Source of the DNA: Eulemur rufifrons
Taxonomy: Eukaryota > Chordata > Mammalia > Primates > Lemuridae
NCBI RefSeq assembly: GCF_041146395.1
Contig: NC_090996.1
Location: 28,544,738 to 28,608,737, forward strand
Direction: 5' to 3'
Length of the DNA: 64,000 bases
Shown: piece by piece, positions 30,331-42,068 of the stretch
Layout: each line of letters opens with the position of its first letter
How positions within the stretch are numbered: the first letter of the stretch is position 1
Notes under the pieces: generated by a model
The model's input: only the letters and a program-made list of their open reading frames with translations
Databases searched by the model: none
What the model was told of the DNA's origin: nothing
Translations under genes and position numbers: made by a program

Positions 30331-32009
30331 TAGACACAAGTGAGAAGATGGGTTAAATATTGCTCAAGGGCATAACCAAAAAACTCAAGCCAATATCTTG
30401 TACCTCTAAAGGACCCCTTTTCTCGAAATGACCACAATTCTGTGAAAGTAGAGCTGTTCTAGAAAATCGAGACTGAGCATCACTTCAAATGTTTCCACAG
30501 AAAGAAAAAAAAAAAACTTCTGAGAAAGGCAGTGAATGAGAACGCCTATTTCATGGGGAAGGGAGGAAAGTAGGGGACATGAGACATCGAAATGGCCCTC
30601 CCGGGGTGGCGGGGGCATTTTTCCGAGTGGGTTTGGACAGGGTTGGGTGGAGAGCCAGGGGGATGGACACAGTGACCACCTGTCAAAGCCCCAAAGCAGT
30701 TTCTCCAAACCAGATGCCCCAACAGCCAGGAAGGGGGGGTTCCCAACGGCCCTGGGACTGAGGGTCTCTGGGGGACCACGGCCCTCATTATAGTTCACTG
30801 AGGCGTACAGCGCCCCTGCCCAGGGGCTTACTTCTGAAGGACTCCAACCTTGCAAAACAGTGACACTTGAGTGAACCCAGCTGGGAAGAAAGGAAGTGTG
30901 AGTCAGCCCCAAGAATTTCTTTTAAAAGGCTGTATTAAGGGGCCACAGCTGCTGGACTGGGAGACAGAATTTGCATGAGCCTGGGGCTGGGCTCTGGACA
31001 GCCACCCCCCAGCTGTCCTCAGGGACTCGTGGCCCCGGAAGCTCTCAGGACAGCCCTTCTGCTCAGGCACCCACTGCCAGGGCGGGAGGCTTGAGGGAGC
31101 TGGCGGGGGCTGGGCTCCGGGAGGGGTGGCCAGGTGAGCCCTTGGACCAGTGGGGAAGGAGCCGCCTGTGTGCAAGTCTTACCTCTGAACCACACCACCC
31201 CTGCCAGGAGGTTTGACACGGTCTCATTTCACAGCGAGGAAGACTGAGTCTGGTTTCTTTACTCAACAAGTATTGACTGAATGCCTGTTGCATGCCGTTA
31301 CCTGTGCTGGTGAACAAAACCAGCATGGACCCTGACTTGATGCAGGTCATAGGAGACAGCTGGAGTTGGTTTCGGGTGATAAGCACGTGCACATGGAGGA
31401 AATAAACCAGGAGGGGCCGGGAGAGGGTCTTTCTCAGGCTCCTTCAGCTGAGACGTGGATGATAAGAGGGAGCTGGTGGTCCAGGGTGCTTTGGGCAGAG
31501 GGAGAGGCGTGTGCAAAGGCCCTGTGGTTGTAACGACCTTGCGTGCTTGGGGAACAGAAAGGCCTGTGTGGGGTGGCGCGGTGAGTGGGGGTGGCCGGTA
31601 GAAAGCCCTGAGGCCTGGGCTTGGTGCAGGGCGCAGTGGGAGGGGAAGGAACAGCCTGGTTCATTTCTGTCCACTCCACCCCTCCCCCGAGGCCAGATGA
31701 GAGATGACAAGAGGGTAGCCAAGGATGACACTGGGTTCAGGGCCTGAGTGACTGGGGGCATGCAGGTGCCTTGACTGGGACAAAGATGGTTTGAGCAAGA
31801 AACCCTAGCCAGGAACTGGCCATCTGTCCTTCTCCCTGGACTGCCCCCACCCGTCAGGAATGCCCAAAGTGCTCTGGCTGCATTGGGCCTCCGGGCCCCC
31901 CTCACGATGCCCCCCCCAGGCCACAGAGCTCGCCCCACTGTCTCCCCTCGGCCTTTGCTCATGCCACCGTTCCTCCTGCCCGTGGGCCCTCCCCGCTTCC
32001 TGGGGCTGA
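30331..32009. other. Intergenic DNA with scattered old repeats
   Basis: 31255-31600 contains AGTATTGACTGAATGCCTGT and GTGCAAAGGCCCTGTGG, features of an old dispersed repeat of unassigned family. The rest is GC-rich and unrecognised, with no supported gene. Confidence 0.4.
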
Positions 32010-32200
32010 GCGGAGGCTCTAGAGCCAGCACCTGCCGGATTTGAATTCCAGTTTGACCACCTCTGAGCACGTGATTCTGAGCAAGTTCCTTAACAGGACA
32101 CAATTTCTTCGTCTGCAAAACAGAACGAAAATATAAGTACCAACCGCGGGGGGTTAGTTGTAGGATCCAGAAAGGAGCCTTTGCTCATTTAGCTCCTGGG
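32010..32200 (+). repeat. MIR SINE
   Basis: GGATTTGAATTCCAGTTTGA, TGAGCAAGTTCCTTAACAGG and TCTTCGTCTGCAAAACAG follow the forward MIR consensus. Confidence 0.65.
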
Positions 32201-32876
32201 ACAACGGCAGTGTCAACAGTGGTGCGCAGCGTAGTTGCAAGGGCCCAGAGATGGCACGCGGAAGCAGTCGCGCTCTGCTGTTTCCATGGCTACATGGAAA
32301 GTGAAAAGGCTGTCACCCGCCGGGTCCCATTCATGGCCGAGTCTCCAGAGCCTTTTTTATGGGAGGGACCTGAGGCTCAGGGCCACACAGCTGGATGTGC
32401 CATGGGGGGCACCCTCATGAGTCTCTCTGGCCAGCTGGGCCCTGGTGACGCCCGAGATACCAGGCAGGGACTCACATTTTGTTGGAAATGCAACAGGGAT
32501 TCTATGGAGGATTTTAAGAGAGAGACAGAAAGAGAGTGGCATGATTTGATTTTCATTTTTAGTAGAATGAGGGTGACCCACATTTCCTGGGGCAACCTTG
32601 CCCTCGCCAGCCCCGGTAATGAGTGACTCCCCTTGAACTCCCGTGGGTGTCTTCATGCCTCAGATGCTGAGGCTGGGGGGGGGCTTGCAGCTAGCTGGGG
32701 GCCAGATGTCCTGCCCTCGCTCACATCCCCTCCACACCCTGCAGCCGGAGGCTCAAGAAGGGGAAGCCACAGGTCAGACCAAGCCGGGACCACGGTGCCC
32801 ACCGTCACCGCTGCCTTTGCTAGAAATGAGACCATGAGGTTTACAGGAATCAGAGCCTCTGAGCAGCACTGAATGT

Positions 32877-33035
32877 GAAAGCAAAACTCACACACATGCA
32901 TGCACAAGCACACAGAGGTACATGTGTGCACGCACATGCAAACACACTTACCAACGTGCATACACATGCACGCACTGTGTACATAGGCATGCATGCAGGC
33001 ACACGCTCACGCATACACACCAACGCACGGCACAC
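32877..33035 (+). repeat. CA/CATG-rich alternating purine-pyrimidine tract
   Basis: A degenerate ACAC/CATGCA microsatellite-like stretch of about 150 bp, rich in alternating purine-pyrimidine steps such as CACACACATGCATGCAC. Confidence 0.8.
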
Positions 33036-33724
33036 ACATGGACACAAAGGCTGCCAGGCCCCTGTGACACATGGCTCGTCCACTTGCAGCCTCAGATTGG
33101 CTCCCCTAGGCCCACTCATACTCCCAGCTCTTGCTAAGAGATGCACCCACTCACAACCAGTGGAAACACACACCTGCAAACACAACAGAGCTGCTTGTAC
33201 ATGGGACCCCTTACGAGCCTGCCAGCCTCTCACTGGTGCACACACGCCCCCTCGGAGTTCATGGACGGGCAGCCTCAGAAACACAAGAGAACAGCTTGCT
33301 CAGCCCAATCTGAGTCCAGCCCAGTGGGACTTCCCTGGCCCCTCGCTGCCTCAGCCTCAGCTGGCATCAGAGTTCCTGGACTCCATTCAAGCGCGCCTCC
33401 AGCCTGGAACACCCTGCTCCTTCCCCCCAACCACCGCCTGCCCCTGCCGAAGAGCCAGCTCTCACCTGCCCCATCTGCCAAAGCTCCCGGTAATTATACC
33501 TGCTCTGATGGGCGGGGAGAGCGGGCCAGCTTGTGCCTGTCCGTGGGGGTCTTACTCTCTCTGGACCTCAGTCCCCTCATTACTAAAACCAAGACAGTTA
33601 TAATCATCATAGTAACCCTGCTTCCTTGAGAGGGGTCACGTGGCCAGCCGGGCGCATAGGAGATGCTCATAAAAAGCTCGTTAAAAGAATGAAAACAATG
33701 TCCATGACAGATTGACGCCCTGCC

Positions 33725-33850
33725 ACGTTTAGAGCAGGTGCTCGGGCTCTCCACACAGCAGAAGAAACTGAGGCCCACAGGGTGACAATGTCTTGCCCAA
33801 GGTCACCGAGGTCTGCGGTGGAGCCCGTGTCTCCTGATCCCAGCCTGGTG
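33725..33850 (-). repeat. MIR SINE fragment
   Basis: AGAAGAAACTGAGGCCCACA and TTGCCCAAGGTCACCGAGGT on the reverse MIR strand. Confidence 0.6.
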
Positions 33851-34059
33851 TGCTGTAGAGAGAGGCAGGTCCCGCAGGACCCTCCCGGGGCCTGCCCAGG
33901 GCTGTGGTCCACCACACTCCTCACAGGCCCTGCGGGGGTCCCTGGCCAGCTGGGGTCCGGGCCAGTGAGCAGGGGACCTGGCAGCTGCATGGTGGGTCAG
34001 AAGGGAAGACACAGAGGCCCAGAGAGGGGAAGGGATTTGCCTAGGGTCACCCAGCATAT

Positions 34060-34474
34060 CAGTTTCCTGAGGCTGCAGTAACAACCACAAACTTGGTGGC
34101 TTAAAACAATAGAAATTGATTTTCTCACAGTTCTAGGGGCCGGAAGTCTGAAGTCAAGGTGTTGGCAGGGCCACACTCGCCTCTCCCAGCTGCTGGCGGC
34201 TCCGGGCGCTCCTTGGCTTGGAGCTGCGTGATTCCAATCTCTGCCTCCATCTTCACGTGGCCTCCCCCTCTGTGTCTGCGAGTCTCAAATCTCCCTCTGC
34301 CTTGGTTTCATAAGGGCATTTGTCATTGGACTTAGGGTCCTCCGGTGTCCTCATTTCCAGATCCTTCGAACCTTAACTTAATTATATCTGCAAAGACCCT
34401 TTTTCTAAATAAGGTCACATTCACAGGTCCTGGGTGCTAGAATGCGGACATATCTTTTGGGAGACACTTTCTAA
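34060..34474 (-). repeat. MLT1-like LTR
   Basis: Reverse orientation: TCAGTTTCCTGAGGCTGCAG, ACAAACTTGGTGGCTTAAAA, TCAAATCTCCCTCTGCCTTG and CAAAGACCCTTTTTCTAAAT. The far end abuts the piggyBac-like element. Confidence 0.75.
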
Positions 34475-34801
34475 CACATTAACTGCCATGTGAGTTGTAT
34501 TTAACGCACGCTAGTTTTCAGCCCGGGACCTTGTGAAGCGTATAAAGACTCAATTCTCCGAAACAAATTCAATAAATACGCTATGAGTCACATACAACTC
34601 AAGTGGCGTGCAGTGTAAAAATTGATTCCAACGCCACATGAGTTGCATATAACTCACGTACAGAAAACAAATAAAAAATAACAAACTTTTCATTAAATTA
34701 GAAAGGATCGTTTTGTTTTAGAAGTATTTACTCTATTTTCATAATAAAACACTGTGGCCCTGGGGAAAAAAATTTTTTTTTCTAGTGTGGCAGGCAATGT
34801 G
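34475..34801 (+). mobile_element. piggyBac-like non-autonomous element (327 bp)
   Basis: Ends are CACATTAACTGCCATGTGAG (34475-34494) and, read in reverse from the right, CACATTGCCTGCCACACTAG (34801-34782), an imperfect terminal inverted repeat. The right flank is TTAA (34802-34805); the left flank is CTAA (34471-34474), one change from TTAA. Subterminal motifs of the GCCACATGAGTTG type recur near 34486, 34588 (inverted) and 34632. TTAA targets identify the piggyBac superfamily, and short piggyBac elements are known from mouse lemur. No transposase ORF. Confidence 0.75.
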
Positions 34802-34889
34802 TTAACCCACCACACCTGGTAAGCCTTGGACAGGCGGTACTGTCCCACCATCCCAGCCCTGACCTGGGGTCCCATTAGCAAGCCCAGGG

Positions 34890-35130
34890 CTGGGACAAGA
34901 GACAGAGTCTGGAGCCTCCTTTCCTGACTTTGAATCCTGACTTTACCTCTTATTTGCTGTGGGACCTCAGGTAAGTAACTCAGCCTCTCTGTGCCCGTTT
35001 CTTTGCCTGTAAAAAGAGGATTGCAGTCCTTACCTTGTAATGGAAATGAAATGAGCTGATGTAAAACCTCAGAACGGTGCTTCCCTGGAACCTAGAAAGC
35101 TCTCAATAAATGTTTGATAAATAAATACAT
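34890..35130 (+). repeat. MIR SINE (nearly full length)
   Basis: TTTGAATCCTGACTTTACCT, GGTAAGTAACTCAGCCTCTC, TGCCTGTAAAAAGAGGATTG and AAAGCTCTCAATAAATGTTT follow the forward MIR consensus from end to end. Confidence 0.8.
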
Positions 35131-35469
35131 AGAATCAGGCCGGGGGACACCCTAAACACTCCGCAAACACTGATGTTGCCTGAGAAGGCTGGTGACATTC
35201 CAAAGGATTCCTCTCCAAGCCCCTCTCTGGGTTCTCCTCCTCACCCCCTGGCCACCATTCTCCCACTTGTCACATGGGAATCCCCTGCCCCCCGGCAGTG
35301 GGGGACAGCCCCAGACCTGGCGTCCTGCCTGCGGGTGAGGGGCCCATGTGCTGGTTCCCGTTGTCCCTGACAGTGTCTTCAAGGCAAACAGAGAAGACCA
35401 GGACACATCAGCAGGGTTTTCATGGAGTTGGAGCTCATCTCGGGGAACAGACGAGCAAAGAGCAGAGGT

Positions 35470-35616
35470 TCCCGCAGGTCTGGGCCCAGCAGCATGGCAT
35501 CACCTGGGGACGTGTTGGGAATGCAGGTTCTCAGGCCCACCCCAGCTACTGGAGGCCCAGGTGGGGCTCTGCAGGAGAGGCACAGACATGCCGGGATTTG
35601 AGGACCACTGACCTAG
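35470..35616 (+). mobile_element. MER5-like hAT MITE fragment
   Basis: AGCATGGCATCACCTGGGGA, GGGAATGCAGGTTCTCAGGC and TTTGAGGACCACTGACCT match the MER5/Charlie pattern; the left end is eroded. Confidence 0.55.
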
Positions 35617-36214
35617 GGGTGCAATGGGGGACCCTGGGCTTGAATCCTGGCTCTGCCACCTAACAACATGTCACCTCCCGCCCCCGGGCATCCACTCCTC
35701 AATGAGTTCACAAGTGTCCAGAACAGCACCTGGCACCGTAGGGACGAGCTGTCATGCGACCGTATGAGCAGACGTTCGCCGTGCACATGCTCACCAGCGA
35801 TCACGCCTTTTAGCAAGGGATGAAATTCATAGATGTTATTTGGTTTCTTCACAACTCCGTACTCGGCAAATTTTTAAAATTGGTAGTTAACTCTACCAGT
35901 CACTCGATATATTTTTAAAGTCTGCTAATCCTTGAAATCCTCAAATCAGGGAGCAAGTGCTGACAAGGTCTGGCGTCATGGTGGCCCTTTGATAAGTGGA
36001 TAAACTGCGGCTCCCTGACCACCCCCAGGAAGTGAGATGGCATCAGGAGCTTGTTCCTTGGAGCCTCCAAGGGCACCGCTGCTGCCAGAAATACTGGCCC
36101 TGCAAGGAGACGGGAACAGAGAGTTCCAAGAGCCGTGTCATCCCCAGGCGCCTGAGACTCCAATGCGCAGGGAGCCAGGGCGTGACTGGTCTTGGGTGTG
36201 AGAAGGCTCTGCAG

Positions 36215-36400
36215 AGATGATGCCAGTGACAACTGCAATTGTGCCGGGTGCCACTCAGGGTCACCTGCTCTATGCCAAGGGCTTTGCGTTCACCTCCGCT
36301 CTGCAGTGGGGGAACAAGGGCTCCAAGAACTGAAGCAACAGGCCCAAGATCCCAAAGCTGCTGGTGGCAGAGCAAGAGTTCGAACCCACATGTGTGGAGC
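36215..36400 (-). repeat. MIR SINE
   Basis: TCTATGCCAAGGGCTTTGCG, GAACTGAAGCAACAGGCCCA and GGCAGAGCAAGAGTTCGAAC on the reverse strand. Confidence 0.6.
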
Positions 36401-36539
36401 CTTGAAGCCCGGGATGGTTCCAGTTTTGGGGGCCTCAGGCCACTCCCACAACCACCCCGGAGCCCCTTGGCCGGACCTGACCCTGACTGGGGCTGAGGAG
36501 GGGGAAGGCTGTGGCTGCCAGCACCATCTGGCTAATCTC

Positions 36540-36935
36540 CTGCTTCGATCCTTCCAGTGGCTTCCTGCCAGGCTCCAGGACCGGCCAGGCTGCATGCTCT
36601 GCCCCCGCCTCCCTCCCCAGCACTCAGGGAGCTCCAGCTGCGCAGGCCTTTCTGCTCCTCCCGCCCGCCAGGCTGGGCCCCACCTCAGTGCCTTTGCACG
36701 TGCTATCACCACGCCTAGGACACCTTCATGTGCCTGGCTGCTCCTCCTCTTTCCCATCTTATCAAATGCAGCTTCTGCTGAGCGTGCCTCCCTGAGCTCG
36801 CGCTGACCCTACCCCCTCGCTGGTATCCTTGGTTACGTCAATCTCACTTCATGTCCTACAAAAACATCATTCTGCCTAAAATAATCTTACTGATGTACTT
36901 ACTTGTTCACCACCTGTCTGCCCCACTATAACTCG
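36540..36935 (+). repeat. L2 LINE 3' fragment
   Basis: TGCTTCGATCCTTCCAGTGG, CAGTGCCTTTGCACGTGCTA, TGCGTGCCTCCCTGAGCTCG-type text and GTACTTACTTGTTCACCACC follow the L2 3' region. Confidence 0.55.
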
Positions 36936-36939
36936 AGCT

Positions 36940-37150
36940 TGGTGTTCTAGCCTGTGAGATGAGGGCTTGAGTCTGAATTCCAGCTCTGCCTCCCTCCGTC
37001 CAGCTGTGAGTCTCTTGGGCAAGTGACTTCGCTCCTCTGAGCTTCACTTTTCTTATCTGTAAAATGAAAACAGAAACCCTTCCTCACTGGATGGCTGTGA
37101 GACTAAGAGACGATCGTGGCTGGGAAGCACACTGTAGTTGCTTAATCAAA
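36940..37150 (+). repeat. MIR SINE
   Basis: GAGTCTGAATTCCAGCTCTG, TCTTGGGCAAGTGACTTCGC and CTTATCTGTAAAATGAAAAC are in forward MIR order. Confidence 0.75.
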
Positions 37151-37844
37151 CTCGCTGGCTGTTGCCTGGTGTAGATATTCGGTGACAGTTCTGTTTCCTG
37201 ATCTCGATGTGCCCCACTCCTACCCTCTGTCCCTCGCCAGCTGCCAGCTGTGTCTCTGGGGAGCAGAGCAGAGGTGCAGAACCAAGGCAGATCTGTGGTC
37301 TGCCATGGGGGTGGGTGGGGTGATTTTTGGGTCCCCCCTACCCAACCTGATTTCCAGGCAGACTACCTGGGCACGGCAGTCCCGACACGGGACCAGGTGC
37401 CAGACTCCCGACCCAGCGAGGGAAGGGCGTGCCCACTGCAGTCTGTACATAAGCCCCCGGACCTCATCTTCTTCATCTGCGAGATGGCGTCACATTCCCA
37501 ATCTGGGAGTTTTGGAATTCTAGGAAGCCACACAAGACACAACACTCCATTCTGTGGCTTGTCTCTGCCTGTTGTCCCCGGCTGCAGGTGGAGGGAGTCA
37601 GAGGGCGTGCGGGTGGGGGCGAAGGGGCTCCAGATGCAGCCAGGCCTCTCCTAGGATGCGAAGTCCTTGTCCTCCCTCCTGCCCTGCAGACAGACAGGCG
37701 GCTGGGCCGAGGCCGCAGCGGAGCCCCAGGGCAAGTCAGGCTTGTCTTGTCGGTCCAGCTCACCAGCTTTTACGGGTGGCCCTGCGAGGGGGCGGCCGGG
37801 CCTGGCCAGACACCGGGAGAGCAAGTGATTCTGTACCGAGTGAA

Positions 37845-38050
37845 CACCAGCAAAGGCGGTTTGCTGAGTGAGCACTTACTATGCATCTCGAATTCTAAGA
37901 CTCTGCTTGTATGTTGGCATTCACCCTCATACACAACCCCACGAAGTCAGTCTTTACAGGCAAAGAAGCCAAGGCACAGAGAGGTTATGCAGCGGCCCAT
38001 GATCACACAGCAAGGTGGTGAGGAGCCAATTCTGACCTCACACACCAGTC
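37845..38050 (-). repeat. MIR SINE
   Basis: GAGTGAGCACTTACTATGCA, AAGAAGCCAAGGCACAGAGA and GGTTATGCAGCGGCCCATGA on the reverse strand. Confidence 0.65.
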
Positions 38051-38747
38051 CCAGAGCAGCACACTGTGTCGCTCAGCTCCACGCCTTGCCTTTTGGGGAC
38101 CAGGATCTAGGTGAGGGAATAAGTAAGCCATAGGGGTGGGCGACAAGGAGCCATGCACGGTTGTCTGGGCACCCCTACCAAGGAGACAGAAAGACAATCA
38201 AGGCCGGGGAGCAGGCGGGGTGGGCAAGGGAGGGCAGAGGCCGCTCAGAGGAGGCCCCGAGGGTCACCAACAGCGAGCGAGGGAGGGAGGGACAGCAGGA
38301 GAGTGGGCCCCACTGCAGAAACAGCCTGGCTCACAGGACAGCATGGGAAGGGGTGACACAGCGGACACCAGACACCTGGAACCGAGCACTCCCTTTGAAG
38401 CGATAATCCCACTTCTTGGAAGCTCTGCTAAGGAAAGTCTCCCCTGCCTCCTGCTGGGGCCAAGCAGCACGGTGGCTTTGTCTCCTGGCCCAGCAGACCA
38501 CACGCATTTCCTGAGACAGGCGGCTGCCTGGGGTGCGAGGGCCTCCATCCCACCTCAGCACCTGGTGGGGAGTGTCTGGAGAGGATGGGTGGGGAGGGGA
38601 GAGCGAAGGGGCCCTGTGTGTGGCCGTGCCCACGGGGAGGGTTCATTAACCATTCTGAGTTCATCTTCAGACCATTCTTGGGCTGCATTTTGTTTCAGTG
38701 TTATTTTCTATTGTTTAATTCCCTGTCCATGTAGCATCTAGAAGCAT

Positions 38748-38782
38748 CTGTGTGTGTGCGTGCGTGTGCATGCATGTGTGTG
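38748..38782 (+). repeat. (TG)n/TGCG dinucleotide tract
   Basis: TGTGTGTGTGCGTGCGTGTG followed by CATGCATGTGTGTGT, a 35-bp purely alternating purine-pyrimidine run. Confidence 0.9.
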
Positions 38783-38914
38783 TCTGGAATCTTTTTCACT
38801 GAAGCACAACCTACACATAGTAGAGTGCACTAGTGTTAATGCACAGCTCCATGACTTTTTATACACGTGCACACGTGTGTTAGCCATGACTCAGATCAAA
38901 TTCTGATCTTGGCT

Positions 38915-39050
38915 ACTCAAAGTGTGGGCCTCAGACCAGCAGCGCTGGCCTTGCCGGGGAGCTTGCTAGACATGCAAAACTGCAGGCCTCACCGGCCCCT
39001 ACGGGTCAGAGTCTGCTGCACAAGACCCCAGGGGACCCGTGTGCCGGGTA
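38915..39050 (+). mobile_element. MER5-like hAT MITE fragment
   Basis: CTACTCAAAGTGTGGGCCTC, CCAGCAGCGCTGGCCTTGCC and GAGCTTGCTAGACATGCAAA match the left two-thirds of a Charlie-type MITE. Confidence 0.55.
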
Positions 39051-39439
39051 CAGCAGGGAGTGCCGGAGTGGAACTAGGGATGGATGCTTAGGAGCCTCGG
39101 AGTAGACGCCTTGTGCCGGGGGGCTGGGGCGGCTCCCAGGTGCTTCTGTGTCACTTGTCACCCAGACCAGTGCTTGGAGGCCCAGCACTCCACACCACCC
39201 GGGAGAGCCTGTCCAGCCCCCTCGATTCACTGGCAAGGGGAAGAGACCATCCCAAGGTCACAGAGCAGGTCACTAATGCGTCCACGGCACCAGATGCCCC
39301 AACGAGGCTGCTCGCCTGTGACTTTGCTACTTTGTGCCTCAACTTACCCACCTGCAAATAGACACAGAGATCTCTGCCCAACCTGCCTCCCACAGCAGGG
39401 AGAGTACACACTGTAGATACTGGGGACTGCCAAAGTGCC

Positions 39440-39700
39440 TGGCATTTTTTCAGGAGGGTGCCTGTGCTGCCTCAGTGAGCCTATAAGGCAGGAACTGTTA
39501 CTATCGTGTTAATATCAATATATTAGTATGAGTATCAGCATATCCATAATAATATCAATAGCATGCCATTTTACAGGTGAGAAAAGCAAGGCTGGGAGAG
39601 GTCCAGCGACTTGCCTGAGACCGCTAGGAAGTGGGGCAGCCAGGGCTTGAACCCAGACTGTCTGACTCCAAAGCTCTAATTAATTTTAACCTGAGTCTCT
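39440..39700 (-). repeat. MIR SINE with internal expansion
   Basis: CTATAAGGCAGGAACTGTTA, an expanded ATATCAATA-type stretch (about 39510-39565), then CATTTTACAGGTGAGAAAAG and GGCTTGAACCCAGACTGTCT. The inner AT-rich units lengthen the usual TATTATTATC segment of MIR. Confidence 0.65.
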
Positions 39701-40599
39701 CAGACAATGAGCAACGCAGGGTGTCGCTCCAGCAAGCCAACTGAAGAGAGAAAGCTTCCTCCTCTTATTCCATCCGCAGTGGGTGGAAAGCAACCAATCA
39801 TCATGTACGCACATGATTTAAACAAAAATTCAAAGCATGCGAAGACTTCACAGACAGAAGGCGGCTTCCCTCCCAGCCCTGGAGGCACCTGCCATGATCA
39901 CCGTCCCGTGCCCGGCACACGCGTTGTTTCTTCCTACTTACGTGAACGGGAGCAAATCCCACTCGCACACCTGGGCCTCGCGTTTATCGCCGTGCACCGC
40001 GCCCCTCCTCAGCACACAGAGGCTGCCTGGCGGGCTACATGTGGCTGTTCTGCTGTCCCCTGGCGGCTCCATGCCGCTGGGTGTGTGGCCTGTTTCTAGT
40101 TGTCTACGCCCATGGGCACTGCTGTGCCAAGTCACCTTGTGGTCCTGCCTCCCAGAGGTGGGACCGCCCCATCCCCGGGTGTGTGTGACTTTGACCTTGG
40201 CAGATACAAGGGGCACAGTTTCTTATCTGCCACCCTTGCACAGAGCCACAAGATGCCTGGCACCTCCAGTGCCCAGCGAAGGAAGGGGAAGGACAGCCCT
40301 TTCTAAGAAACCGAAAGTAAAACCGCAGAAAGGTGTTGGCAGCTCCTGAGAAGTGGATGTGGCTGTGTGGCTGTCCGTCCAGAGATAAGGGCCAGGAGGA
40401 CCCCTTTCTATGACAGTCCTGCGGTGACAGCCTGGCCTCCCTCCATCCCCAGCCACCCAGGTTTGAGCCTTGCTTGGACCAGAGCCTGGAAGGCCGTGGA
40501 AGCTTTTCCATGCGTTCCAACGGGAATCGACAGTTATGTGGCTTCGTGTGCCAGGCCACATTCGTGCCAACCTCCCTTGAGCCAGGCAGGGCCTTCACT

Positions 40600-40800
40600 T
40601 TAAATCCTACAGCCGTCCGCCGAGTGCTAGCTGGGCGCCAAGGACTGTTTCGCGCACGGTACAGACATCGGCTCCTTTAATCCTCACGAACATCCTATGA
40701 AGGGGGCGCTGTTATTACACCCATTTCACGAACAAGGAGACTGAGCCCAGACAGGTGGAGCACTGCGTCCAGGGCAGCTAGTGAGTGGCTGTCCTCTGCC
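40600..40800 (-). repeat. MIR SINE
   Basis: CGAGTGCTAGCTGGGCGCCA, TTTAATCCTCACGAACATCC, GTTATTACACCCATTTCACG and CAGCTAGTGAGTGGCTG on the reverse strand. Confidence 0.75.
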
Positions 40801-40989
40801 ACCAAGCTCTGGGCGGTGGCTGTCACAGGTGCTCCATCGTCCTGTGGGCGAGAGGAGGGGCTGAGAGTCCTCGGGACCCTCCACTGGACAAGAGCTGGTT
40901 TTCAAAGCCCTCCCACCAGAGATTCTTCACGAGTGGTCTCAAATTGCCGCCCCCACCCCAAGCCTGTGGCCTGGGCTTCACCAGTGACC

Positions 40990-41470
40990 CCTAACCTCCG
41001 TCGGCTCAAACAAAGAGCTGCCCCGAACGCACCCAGAAGAAGGCGCAAAATGAAAGTGATGAACCCAAGGGAGGTGAGGATGGGAGCAACTGGAAGTCCC
41101 ACTCGCCGCTGCTGGGGGCGGGAGCCAGTACAACATTCTAGAAATCTGTTTGGCACTGATGTTTTGAGGCCGGACACCCGCGTGGCTTACGACACCCCAA
41201 TCCCTCTTCCAGGTCTGTGCCAAAGAGAAGTGCACTTGCCCGCTCGTATCAGCGCTGTTCGTAACAGCTCCACGCTGGGAAGAGCAGAACCTGTTGACGA
41301 CAGGTCGGATAAACAAACCGTGGTCAGTTCACACAGTGGGATGTTATACAGCAACGACAAGAAGCAACTGTGCACATCAGCACAGAGGACACGCAGGGGC
41401 ATCACGTTCGGAGGAAGAAGCCAGACAGAAAGGAACACATGCCGCCTGATTCTGTTTATATGACGTTCGA
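40990..41470 (+). repeat. L1M 3' region, GC-drifted
   Basis: GTAACAGCTCCACGCTGGGA, GGATAAACAAACCGTGGTCA, ATCACGTTCGGAGGAAGAAG and GCCTGATTCTGTTTATATGA align with L1 3' landmarks. It is much more CpG-rich than the other L1 copies. Confidence 0.55.
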
Positions 41471-42068
41471 GAACAGGGGAAGAACTTTCTGGGGACCGTC
41501 TTCTCTCCAGGGAGCTGGGGGAGGGGCAGCGGGACCCACCGGGCAGGGCCGGCGGGAGCTCGCGGAGCTGGCATTGTTCCCACCTCCGTCTGGGCGGTCG
41601 CCACACACGTGTGTGCACATGCCCAGTTCCACGGAAGATCCGCTTTTCTACATATGTTATACCATAACCATTAAAAAAACCAATTTTAATTGTAGTAAAA
41701 TCCACAAACCATAAAATCTGCCGTCTTAACCATTTTTAAGTGCACAGTTCAGCGGTGTTGTGCGCATTCGTGTTGTGCAACCGTCACCAACGTCCTTCTC
41801 CACAAACTTTTCAGCTTGCAAAACTGAAACCCGACACCCATGAAGCAACCCCCCTCTTCCTCCTCCCTCCAGGCCCTGGCCGCCGCCGGCCCGGTCCACT
41901 TTCTGTTTCTATGCGACTCTGGGTGCCTGGCAGAAATGGAATCACAGAGTCTGTGCTTTTCCGTGACTGGCTCACTTCACTAAGAACCACGTCCTCGAGG
42001 TTGAGCCACGTGGCAGCGTGTGTCAGAATGTCCTTCCTTTTTGAGCCTGCATTGTATTCCATCGTGTG

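Noticed and set aside
31444..32118. 224-codon minus-strand ORF
   Set aside because: GC-rich sequence with no recognisable domain; overlaps old repeat and MIR sequence.
32875..33603. 242-codon His/Thr-rich plus-strand ORF
   Set aside because: Its His/Thr-rich N-terminal part is created by the CA-rich tract; the rest has no domain or homolog I recognise.
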